From Flavobacterium marginilacus (GTDB lineage Bacteria; Bacteroidota; Bacteroidia; Flavobacteriales; Flavobacteriaceae): a stretch of 64,000 bases of DNA. Where the stretch lies: positions 496,001 to 560,000 of the forward strand of contig NZ_CP113975.1 in NCBI RefSeq assembly GCF_026870155.1, given 5' to 3'. Of this stretch, positions 9,968 to 16,694 are shown in pieces. The notes below the pieces were generated by a model. It did not search any database. It was not told the origin of the DNA and worked only from the letters and a program-made list of their open reading frames with translations. Within the stretch, counting starts at the first letter, position 1. Every line of letters begins with the position of its first letter. The translations under genes were made by a program, and so were the position numbers.

Positions 9968-10483
9968 ATGAAAAAAGTATTTTTAATAACATTGTTTTTA
10001 ATCGGGGCATTCAAAGTTGGTGCTCAGGAATTAAAATGGTACACGGACGTAAAAGAAGCTGTGCAGGTTTCAAATAATAAGAAAAAACCATTGATGCTGT
10101 TTTTTACAGGAAGTGATTGGTGCGGCTGGTGTATCCGTCTGCAGAATGAAGTGCTGAAAACTCCTGAGTTTGGGAAATGGGCTTCAGAAAATGTAGTATT
10201 GGTTGAGTTGGATTATCCAAGAAGAACGGTACAATCTGACGAAGTTAAAAAACAGAATAATGAAATGCAGCAGGTATTTGGCATACAAGGATTTCCAACT
10301 ATAGTTTTTGCTAAAGCAACTCTCAGCAAAGAAGGAAAAATGAATTTTGAAGGTTTGGGAAATACAGGTTATGTAGCCGGCGGTCCTACAGCTTGGCTGG
10401 CGGCAGCAGACCCTTTTGTTAAAAATGCTGCTATGGCTCCTGAACCAAAATCGAAATCAAAATCGAAAACCAAAAAAGCATAG
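9968..10483 (+). CDS. Thioredoxin-like periplasmic protein (WCGWC)
   Basis: A 171-aa protein with a cleavable signal peptide (KKVFLITLFLIGAFKVGAQ) and a thioredoxin-like domain whose active site is WCGWC, the CxxC pair expected for disulfide exchange. The conserved cis-proline loop (GIQGFPTIVF) is present. The ATG at 9968 is preferred over a TTG eight codons upstream because it directly begins the signal peptide. The Lys/Ser-rich C-terminal tail is unusual but low-complexity. It is the last rightward gene of the peptide cluster and reads into a terminator lying inside the 3' end of comEC. It is probably a thiol reductase or isomerase for exported proteins. Confidence 0.85.
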   Translation: MKKVFLITLFLIGAFKVGAQELKWYTDVKEAVQVSNNKKKPLMLFFTGSDWCGWCIRLQNEVLKTPEFGKWASENVVLVELDYPRRTVQSDEVKKQNNEMQQVFGIQGFPTIVFAKATLSKEGKMNFEGLGNTGYVAGGPTAWLAAADPFVKNAAMAPEPKSKSKSKTKKA

Positions 10484-10493
10484 ATTTTCACAA

Positions 10494-12530
10494 TCAATTA
10501 ATTTTATAGAATCCCTTTTCGCGTGTTGCGTGAAAAGGGATTTTTTGTTGAGAGCAGGTTATCTGCCATTTCATCAGCAGTGATTTGTAATTGGATGCAT
10601 CGGCTACAACGATTTTGGGTTTTATATTTTTCAGTAATCGTTCAAAATTAATTTTTGGTGATTGTGTGATTATTAAAATATCTGGATTTGCGTTTTTGGG
10701 ATAAACTTTTGAACTGTCAATTAAAAGTATTTTGTTTCCTTCAAAATAAATCAGGTTTTTCAAAGGATGTTTTTCTTTCAGAGAGCTAAAATTAGCGGTA
10801 AGATAGGAAGCCAGTATTTTGCTGTGTGTAATGTTTTTCAAAATACTGTCATTGGCATACAGTGTTGCTTCTGATCCTTTTCTTTCTATGAGCTGGGTGT
10901 TTTTTGAAGTATTCAAAACAATAAATTCAGTTTGGTTTTGTACTTCCCATTTGGTTGTAATTGTGGCTAATTGAAATAATATAATTGAGGTTAATGCCAA
11001 AGTTAAATTTTTAAAATGTTTCTGCTGCAGCCAAATAATCACTGTGATAATGACTAAATAACCACTGATTAGTAAAGAAGTGTTTAATGGAATGTCTTTG
11101 ATAATGAATTGTTCCAATGAAGCAATGATATTTATTGTTTTATCCAGACAGTAAATGCTTATCTCCAATATTTTTGCCGGATAAAAAGGAATCCAATTAA
11201 AAGCTGCTAGAATCATAACCAAACATCCCAACGCCATGATAATATTCAGAAACGGAATTACAATAAGGTTTGTGACAAAGAATAATCCTGGAAATTGATG
11301 AAAATAATAAATGCTAAGGGTTAAAGTGCCAATTTGTGCTGCGAATGAAACGGTCAATATGTCCCAAAAGTAGTTTTTGATTTTGTTTTTTGGTCTCCAA
11401 AGATCTGCTAATAACGGCTGTAACCAAACAATAAAAAACAGCGCAATGTAGCTTAACTGAAAGCCTGCGTCAAACAGGAACGAGGGCTGGAATAGCAGAA
11501 TAAGCAGAACAGAAACGAGCAGCGTGTGGTAAATATTGACACTTCTTTTTAAATATTGTCCAATAGCAACAAATGAAAACATCACTATCGACCGTACTAC
11601 CGATGGTGCCAGTCCCGCCAAGACACCAAAAAGAAATAAAACAGCGAGCGAAATAAGCAGTTTTATCAAAGCACCTTTTTTGGTATTCGGAAATGGTTTC
11701 AGCAGTGAATAAACAAACAGCAGTATAAATCCAATATGCAGTCCCGAAACCGACAGAATATGCACTGCTCCTGCATATTGATAATCCTGAATAATTTCTG
11801 GATCAATGTCCTGTTGCTGCCCCATAATTAATGCTGCAGCAACGTTTAATTCTTTACTGCTGAAGCTGCTTTTTTCTAAATTACAGATAATCCGGGTTCT
11901 TAATAGTGCGGTGTAATACCAAATATCCCTGACAGGTTCAGGATTGATTTTTATTTCGGAGGGATCTGTGTAGAGCTGGGCATAAATCTGTTTGTTCTCG
12001 AGATACTTTTGGTAGTCAAATTGGTTGGGATTTTTTTGAGAAGTGTTTTTGTTTAATGATGAGTTGATTTTTAATTGGTCACCAATGCTGAAAGAATGAG
12101 TCAAGCTGTCTTTTCGGATGTTGATTAATATTCGGCCGGATGCTTTATCGCCGTCAATGCTGTTTACAAGCGCAATATATCGTTCATTAAAAGACTTTTG
12201 TTTTAAATTTTCTCTCAGAGTCACTGTGAAAGTGTGGTTTTTATCAAAGATGTTTTTGTAATGGATATAATTATCCTGCTGATTGGAATCGGTGTGGATA
12301 GTTTGTGTGGTTACGCCGATTGCAAAAGCTAAAAAATAGACAGCAATACCAAAAAGAAGCTGAAATTTTTTATTTGTTCTGCCTAAATAATAACTCCCGA
12401 CAAAAGCGACAATAGCTGCGCTAAGAAAAATAAATGCAATCACTGGGATTGTTTTTAAAAGATAGGCAAGAAGGATTCCTGCCACGAAGGCTGCTGTTAT
12501 TCTTGCTAGCGGAAATTGTAATATTTTCAT
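10494..12530 (-). CDS. comEC: ComEC/Rec2-family DNA-uptake membrane protein
   Basis: About 678 aa from the ATG at 12528-12530, which begins with MKILQFPLARI; a further ATG five codons upstream is less likely. There are N-terminal membrane segments, a DUF4131-like soluble region (about 100-220) and the multi-helix Competence domain carrying the family motif VSGLHIGFI. ComEC forms the inner-membrane channel for single-stranded DNA in natural transformation. The C-terminal 140 residues sit where a metallo-beta-lactamase-like nuclease domain is found in many ComEC proteins, but no HxHxDH metal motif is visible, so that domain is degenerate here. It is a single gene convergent with the thioredoxin-like gene. 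Confidence 0.9.
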   Translation of the reverse strand: MKILQFPLARITAAFVAGILLAYLLKTIPVIAFIFLSAAIVAFVGSYYLGRTNKKFQLLFGIAVYFLAFAIGVTTQTIHTDSNQQDNYIHYKNIFDKNHTFTVTLRENLKQKSFNERYIALVNSIDGDKASGRILINIRKDSLTHSFSIGDQLKINSSLNKNTSQKNPNQFDYQKYLENKQIYAQLYTDPSEIKINPEPVRDIWYYTALLRTRIICNLEKSSFSSKELNVAAALIMGQQQDIDPEIIQDYQYAGAVHILSVSGLHIGFILLFVYSLLKPFPNTKKGALIKLLISLAVLFLFGVLAGLAPSVVRSIVMFSFVAIGQYLKRSVNIYHTLLVSVLLILLFQPSFLFDAGFQLSYIALFFIVWLQPLLADLWRPKNKIKNYFWDILTVSFAAQIGTLTLSIYYFHQFPGLFFVTNLIVIPFLNIIMALGCLVMILAAFNWIPFYPAKILEISIYCLDKTINIIASLEQFIIKDIPLNTSLLISGYLVIITVIIWLQQKHFKNLTLALTSIILFQLATITTKWEVQNQTEFIVLNTSKNTQLIERKGSEATLYANDSILKNITHSKILASYLTANFSSLKEKHPLKNLIYFEGNKILLIDSSKVYPKNANPDILIITQSPKINFERLLKNIKPKIVVADASNYKSLLMKWQITCSQQKIPFHATREKGFYKIN
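10510..10547 (+). terminator. Intrinsic terminator embedded in the comEC 3' coding end
   Basis: An 11-bp inverted repeat (10510-10520 with 10532-10542) followed by a T run serves the thioredoxin-like gene. On the other strand the same bases encode residues near the C-terminus of ComEC. Confidence 0.8.
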
Positions 12531-12644
12531 TATGCCAAAATACAAAATTTTGTAAGAAATGAAGTCTTTTTTTATGACGGTTTTATTTAGGTAATTCCTA
12601 TATTTGAAAAAAGTATATAAGTAACCGAACTTTCGCTAATTTGT

Positions 12645-13463
12645 ATGAATTACTACTTAGAAACAAATTCACTTCGAATTCTAAATAAAAAACTGCATTT
12701 ACTACCGAAGAATTGTTTTACTTCTGGATTGTCAATCTTTGAATTAATGTCAGATTTAATTAAAAGTGATAAAGAATTCAATATTAGAAAGAGTGTAATA
12801 AATAATGTTATCAGCAACAACTTAAATATCAACTGGGATTCTCAAAAGACAATTAAAGCAAAAGCATTTCCTCAAATAACTTTTGATGATGCTGAAACTC
12901 ATGGATTAAAAGAGCTTGTAAATCAACTAATAAAAACAAATGACCGCGATAGTTTTTTACAGAGTTCAGAAAGTTCAAAATATAACCATCAATTTTTTAA
13001 TAATCTTGACAAACTTTATTCTTGTAATTTCATTGAAGCAACAATAAGCGCAAACAAAAAAATAAAATCGCAAGTTGATAGTGATACAACTTCATTTGCA
13101 AAGCAGTTTGTTAAGTCTTTACGTTTAAATAATGAACTCAATGAAGGAATGACACTTTTCGTAATTGTCAACGATATAATTGATGCACTTGAAAAACAAT
13201 TAAATTTAGCAAACATCAATAGAGCTAAAATTTTTGCAAGTTATAATGGTAGCTTCGATGTATATCTAAAATATTTTTCACACTATTTGGCTACTAAAAG
13301 TTCAGAAAATAAACTACCTGGCGGAAATGACTTTTTAGATTTATTACATTTAATTTATCTCGGAAATGGAAAAGAATGTAAAATCGTGACAAATGATTCT
13401 CTTTTAAAAAATTTGGATGTAGCTATTTCAGTTGAGGATTTTAGCGATTTATACAAAATCTAA
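12645..13463 (+). CDS. Unknown protein with PIN-like nuclease features, 272 aa
   Basis: Not recognised with certainty. The N-terminus (MNYYLETNSLR) and C-terminus (GGNDFLDLLHLIYL, then CKIVTNDSLL) resemble the first and last acidic motifs of PIN-domain ribonucleases, where the consensus is YLDTN and xDxxHxxxA/TxD. The first acid is Glu rather than Asp. The middle 150 residues are Lys/Asn/Ser-rich and do not match a family I know. No antitoxin-like gene lies next to it. Its codon use is more AT-rich than that of comEC and lpxB on either side, and a 110-base inverted-repeat structure follows its stop, so it looks like acquired cassette DNA. Confidence 0.5.
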   Translation: MNYYLETNSLRILNKKLHLLPKNCFTSGLSIFELMSDLIKSDKEFNIRKSVINNVISNNLNINWDSQKTIKAKAFPQITFDDAETHGLKELVNQLIKTNDRDSFLQSSESSKYNHQFFNNLDKLYSCNFIEATISANKKIKSQVDSDTTSFAKQFVKSLRLNNELNEGMTLFVIVNDIIDALEKQLNLANINRAKIFASYNGSFDVYLKYFSHYLATKSSENKLPGGNDFLDLLHLIYLGNGKECKIVTNDSLLKNLDVAISVEDFSDLYKI

Positions 13464-13606
13464 CTGCTAGTAACAGCCTGTAACCGCAATCGCGGAGATT
13501 TCCGTAGCTGGAAGTTGTTGTTTCACGAAGAAACATTATCTTCGGCAAAGAGAATTCAGTTCGCTTTGATTCGCGACTGCGGTTACAGGCAAAACGTTAG
13601 CACCAA
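13464..13606. repeat. attC-like long inverted-repeat element
   Basis: A perfect 13-bp inverted repeat (13476-13488 with 13578-13590) extends inward by 5 more base pairs after one mismatch. It encloses about 80 bases and is flanked by TGCTAGTAACA on the left and ACGTTAGCA on the right, which are themselves near-complementary. This nested arrangement resembles integron attC sites or the long hairpins that separate small genes in many Bacteroidota genomes. It is not coding. Confidence 0.6.
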
Positions 13607-14087
13607 TAATACAATATAGATGGGAATATTCGACATATTTAAAAAGAAGCCAAAATTTGTAGACGATATATTCGGTGAATTAAACTACACTACATTTAGT
13701 GACAACTCTAAAAATTTTTATGATGGTACTGTGAAATTTGACCTAAAAGAAATTGGAGTAACAATTGATGCTGATGAAAATGGCCCAACAAAAAAACAAA
13801 AAGAATTCTATACTAAATTGCGAAACAATTATTCAGCAATAAAAGTTGACATAATTATTCCGCACTTAAAAGATGAATTGGAAGATTGGGAAGAAGAAAA
13901 TCAAATTATTGACTTTGACAAAGAATTTATTATAGATGGAATTTCTTTAACAAGGATTACAGATAAGCCTGTTCATTGGTCTTTGACATTATATTCTACT
14001 AAAATTGGCCATTATGTGACAATTGAATTTATAGATCAAGCCCCGCAAAAACGAATATTAATTGACGGATAAATTATTGGTGCTAAC
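13596..14087. repeat. 15-bp inverted repeats flanking a single small gene
   Basis: Bases 13596-13610 and 14073-14087 are perfect inverted copies. They bracket the 150-aa reading frame, beginning 10 bases before its ATG and directly after its stop codon. Such tight bracketing suggests a mobilised gene cassette. Confidence 0.65.
13620..14072 (+). CDS. Small cassette-borne hypothetical protein, 150 aa
   Basis: Not recognised. It begins MGIFDIFKKKPKF, a short amphipathic basic start seen in many small Bacteroidota cytoplasmic proteins, followed by an acidic mixed alpha/beta body (for example DELEDWEEENQIIDFDKEF). The general look, an N-terminal FVDDIFGELNY segment and an overall acidic protein of about 150 aa, is like the DUF-type immunity or regulatory proteins often carried in gene cassettes, but I cannot name a family. 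There is no signal peptide or membrane segment. The gene is bracketed by perfect 15-bp inverted repeats and lies between an attC-like hairpin and a half-hairpin. Confidence 0.6.
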   Translation: MGIFDIFKKKPKFVDDIFGELNYTTFSDNSKNFYDGTVKFDLKEIGVTIDADENGPTKKQKEFYTKLRNNYSAIKVDIIIPHLKDELEDWEEENQIIDFDKEFIIDGISLTRITDKPVHWSLTLYSTKIGHYVTIEFIDQAPQKRILIDG

Positions 14088-14170
14088 AGCTGCAACGGAT
14101 TTGTGCATTTGGCTTAATTGAAAGCTGATTTTGTATTTGGAATTATTTAGCTTCCATTCTTTACGGATTG
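14080..14170. repeat. Left half of a second cassette-hairpin element
   Basis: The sequence begins GTGCTAACAGC, echoing the start of the element at 13464, and runs to the end of lpxB without a matching right arm. It appears to be a truncated copy at the border of the island. Confidence 0.4.
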
Positions 14171-14186
14171 CGCTCCAAAATGAGAG

Positions 14187-15299
14187 TTATTTTATTGAAT
14201 TCACAATCAAATGTGCCGTTTTTTTGCTCGCACCAATTCCGCCCAATTTTTCTTCGAGCAGATCGTAGTTTTCGAGCAGGGTTTTGCGGTAATTGGGTTC
14301 GAGGATTTTGGTTAATTCTTCGCGGATGCGTTTGCTTGAGCAGTCGTCCTGAATTAATTCGGTTACCACTTCTTGGTCCATGATTAGGTTGACAAGCGAA
14401 ATGTATTTCAGCGTGATGATGCGTTTGGCGATTTGGTAGGAAGCCCAGCTGCCTTTGTAGCAAACGACTTCGGGAACTTTAAAAAGTGCCGTTTCCAGCG
14501 TAGCCGTCCCTGATGTTACTAGTGCGGCCGCAGCGTTGCGCAATAAAGCATAGGTTTTATTGGAAACAAATTTTATATTTTCGCCTGATATAAATTGCTG
14601 GTAAAATGATAATTCCTGACTTGGCGCTCCTGCAATCACAAATTGATAATCTGGAAAATCCTTGACAATACTCAGCATTACCGACAGCATTTTGCTGATT
14701 TCCTGCTTGCGGCTTCCCGGCAAAATGGCGATGATTGGTTTTTCGGATAAATGATTTTCGGCTCTGAAAGCATTGGCATCAATACTCGATTGATTGTGGA
14801 TGGCATCGATTAAGGGATGACCGACAAACTCAACCGGAAATTTGTGTTTAACTTCGTAAAAGTCTTTTTCAAAAGGTAAAATCACGTACATTTTGTCTAC
14901 GTCGTGTTTAATCGCTTTGATTCGGTTTTCTTTCCAAGCCCAGATTTGGGGAGAAATATAGTAATGGTTTTTATATCCAATTTCTTTGGCCCATTTGGCA
15001 ATCCGCATGTTGAAACCAGGATAATCAATGTAAATAATGACGTCCGGTTTGAACTGAGTAATATCATTTTTGCAGATAGTGATGTTGTTTAAAATGGTTT
15101 TTAAGTTGAAAAGCACTTCAACAAAACCCATAAAAGCTAAATCGCGATAGTGTTTTACCAATGTTCCGCCTGCATTCTGCATCAAGTCACCGCCCCAAAA
15201 ACGGATATCGGCATTTGGGTCTTCTTCGTAAAGAGCTTTCATTAAATTGGAACCGTGTAAGTCTCCTGAAGCTTCTCCTGCAATAATGTAGTATTTCAT
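14187..15299 (-). CDS. lpxB: Lipid-A-disaccharide synthase
   Basis: A 370-aa GT19 glycosyltransferase that joins UDP-2,3-diacylglucosamine and lipid X into the lipid A disaccharide at the inner face of the inner membrane. It shows the N-terminal signature IIAGEASGDLHGSNL, the central ISPQIWAWKENR and LPFEKDFY stretches, the sugar-nucleotide loop LPGSRKQEI and the TSGTATLETALF motif near residue 265. Length and start are standard. It is the last gene of a leftward group surE - small membrane protein - lpxB. Its 3' end abuts the cassette-like island, so the island inserted directly downstream without breaking the gene. Confidence 0.96.
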   Translation of the reverse strand: MKYYIIAGEASGDLHGSNLMKALYEEDPNADIRFWGGDLMQNAGGTLVKHYRDLAFMGFVEVLFNLKTILNNITICKNDITQFKPDVIIYIDYPGFNMRIAKWAKEIGYKNHYYISPQIWAWKENRIKAIKHDVDKMYVILPFEKDFYEVKHKFPVEFVGHPLIDAIHNQSSIDANAFRAENHLSEKPIIAILPGSRKQEISKMLSVMLSIVKDFPDYQFVIAGAPSQELSFYQQFISGENIKFVSNKTYALLRNAAAALVTSGTATLETALFKVPEVVCYKGSWASYQIAKRIITLKYISLVNLIMDQEVVTELIQDDCSSKRIREELTKILEPNYRKTLLENYDLLEEKLGGIGASKKTAHLIVNSIK

Positions 15300-15331
15300 T
15301 TTTTATTTTTTTGGTAAACAAAGAAAGTACG

Positions 15332-15384
15332 AAGATACTAAGTTTCTAAGATTTTTCATTAGCATCTCAGAAACTTAGCGTCTT
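15332..15384. repeat. Intergenic inverted repeat upstream of lpxB
   Basis: A perfect 10-bp inverted repeat (15338-15347 with 15369-15378) extends by 4 more pairs after two mismatches. A related phrase (TCAGAAACTTAG) recurs at about 29750-29761, so this looks like a dispersed intergenic repeat. Confidence 0.55.
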
Positions 15385-15397
15385 AGCGGTTTTATGG

Positions 15398-15670
15398 TTA
15401 AAGAAACAGAGTAACAATGGTCAGGATAATAACTGCCAAAACGACACCTCTTGCCATAAGTTCTTTATTCATTTTCAGTAATATGCCAAAGGCAATTAAA
15501 TCAAGTATGGAACCGAGAGTTACTATTTTTCCGAGGTGGCCTTCTCTTTTCATGGATTGAATTCCGGCTGTAAAATCCGAGTGGGTTACAAGCGTGATGT
15601 AGAGAAACATTCCCAGAAAGGAAGCTGCAATTCCTATTATAAATCCGATGAGTAAATCTTTTTTATTCAT
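15398..15670 (-). CDS. Small membrane protein, 90 aa, unknown
   Basis: Three hydrophobic segments can be seen: residues 6-27 (LLIGFIIGIAASFLGMFLYI), about 49-64 and 72-90, separated by a short polar loop (HSDFTAGIQSMKREGHLGK). This predicts a small integral inner-membrane protein. I do not recognise a family. It lies 12 bases from the end of surE and 98 bases from the start of lpxB, all on the minus strand, so it is probably co-transcribed with them. The clean ATG start and compositional match to the neighbours support a real gene. Function is unknown; a link to envelope or lipid A biology is suggested only by position. Confidence 0.7.
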   Translation of the reverse strand: MNKKDLLIGFIIGIAASFLGMFLYITLVTHSDFTAGIQSMKREGHLGKIVTLGSILDLIAFGILLKMNKELMARGVVLAVIILTIVTLFL

Positions 15671-15681
15671 TTTAGTCTCTT

Positions 15682-16461
15682 TTATTTAATCCAGTCTCTA
15701 TTGGTCAGGTTTTGTATGGCGTAGTGTGCCGTTAAGTCAAATTGTACAGGAACTATGGAAATAAATCCGTTTTGCAGTGCCCATTCATCAGTGTCTTCCC
15801 CTTTGTCAAAATTGACAAATTCTCCAGTCAGCCAGTAATAGTCTTTGCCCTGCGGGGTTTGGCGTTTGTCGAATTTTTCGGTCCAGATGGCATTCGCCTG
15901 ACGGCAGATTTTGATTCCTTTGATTTCTTTTTCCTTTAATTTTGGAAAATTCACATTCAAGATGACACCTTCTGGCAGTTTATTCTTCAAAACTTCCAGT
16001 GTAATTGTTTTGATGTAGGATTTGATTTGTGTAAAGTCGGCATTCCAGTCATAATCCAATAAAGAAAAGCCAATCGCCTGAATACCTTCGATTCCTGCCT
16101 CCACTGCGGCACTCATCGTTCCGGAATAGATAACGTTTATTGACGAATTGGAGCCATGATTGATACCCGAAACGCATAAATCCGGTTTTTGTTTTAGAAT
16201 TTCATGTACTGCAATTTTTACACAATCGACAGGTGTGCCGGAGCAGCTGTATTCAGTAATTGGATCAGTGTCTTTGGAAATTTTATTGAGATGTAAAGTG
16301 TTGTTTATTGTGATGGCATGGCCCATAGCGCTTTGAGGTTTGTCTGGAGCGACAACAATAATGTCGCCTATTTCGGCCATTACTTCGATTAAAGTTCTTA
16401 TTCCGGGAGCAGCGATTCCGTCGTCATTTGTTATTAGTATTAAAGGCCTTTCATTTTTCAT
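15682..16461 (-). CDS. surE: 5'/3'-nucleotidase SurE
   Basis: 259 aa from the ATG at 16459-16461. A longer frame continues upstream to 16569, but those residues are not SurE-like and overlap a promoter motif (TACATTTG read on the minus strand at 16519-16512), so the shorter start is right. The metal-binding N-terminus ILITNDDGIAAPGI carries the Asn-Asp-Asp triad. SGINHGSNSS and SGTMSAAVEAG complete the active site. SurE dephosphorylates nucleoside 5' and 3' monophosphates and is tied to stationary-phase survival. It is the first gene of a leftward group ending with lpxB. Confidence 0.95.
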   Translation of the reverse strand: MKNERPLILITNDDGIAAPGIRTLIEVMAEIGDIIVVAPDKPQSAMGHAITINNTLHLNKISKDTDPITEYSCSGTPVDCVKIAVHEILKQKPDLCVSGINHGSNSSINVIYSGTMSAAVEAGIEGIQAIGFSLLDYDWNADFTQIKSYIKTITLEVLKNKLPEGVILNVNFPKLKEKEIKGIKICRQANAIWTEKFDKRQTPQGKDYYWLTGEFVNFDKGEDTDEWALQNGFISIVPVQFDLTAHYAIQNLTNRDWIK

Positions 16462-16511
16462 TGGAGGGATGTTAAAAAGAATAATTTTTTGATAAAAATT
16501 GTATTTGAAAA

Positions 16512-16519
16512 CAAATGTA
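16512..16519 (-). promoter_or_regulatory. Candidate surE promoter (-7 element)
   Basis: On the minus strand this reads TACATTTG, a full match to the Bacteroidota TAnnTTTG -7 element. It lies about 50 bases before the SurE ATG at 16461. The -33 part is not obvious. Confidence 0.5.
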
Positions 16520-16694
16520 CTAACACAAAATCTTATATTGCGAACAAATAAAATATATTTTTGTGCCAAATTTGAAGAAAGAGAAAAAATCTATTTTATA
16601 CCTTTAACAAAAAATTATGTAGTGTTGTAAGGGGTTGGCATGGTTTTTAACGTAACTTAGTTTAAAAAAATTGATGAATTCTATTGTAAGCTTT

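Noticed and set aside
13464..13606. Calling the hairpin a true integron attC site
   Set aside because: GTTAGCA does not fit the GTTRRRY consensus and no integron integrase is present, so only attC-like is claimed.
14161..14463. 100-aa frame antisense to lpxB
   Set aside because: It lies over the well-supported lpxB coding end, has His/Arg/Asn-rich low-quality sequence and no family features.
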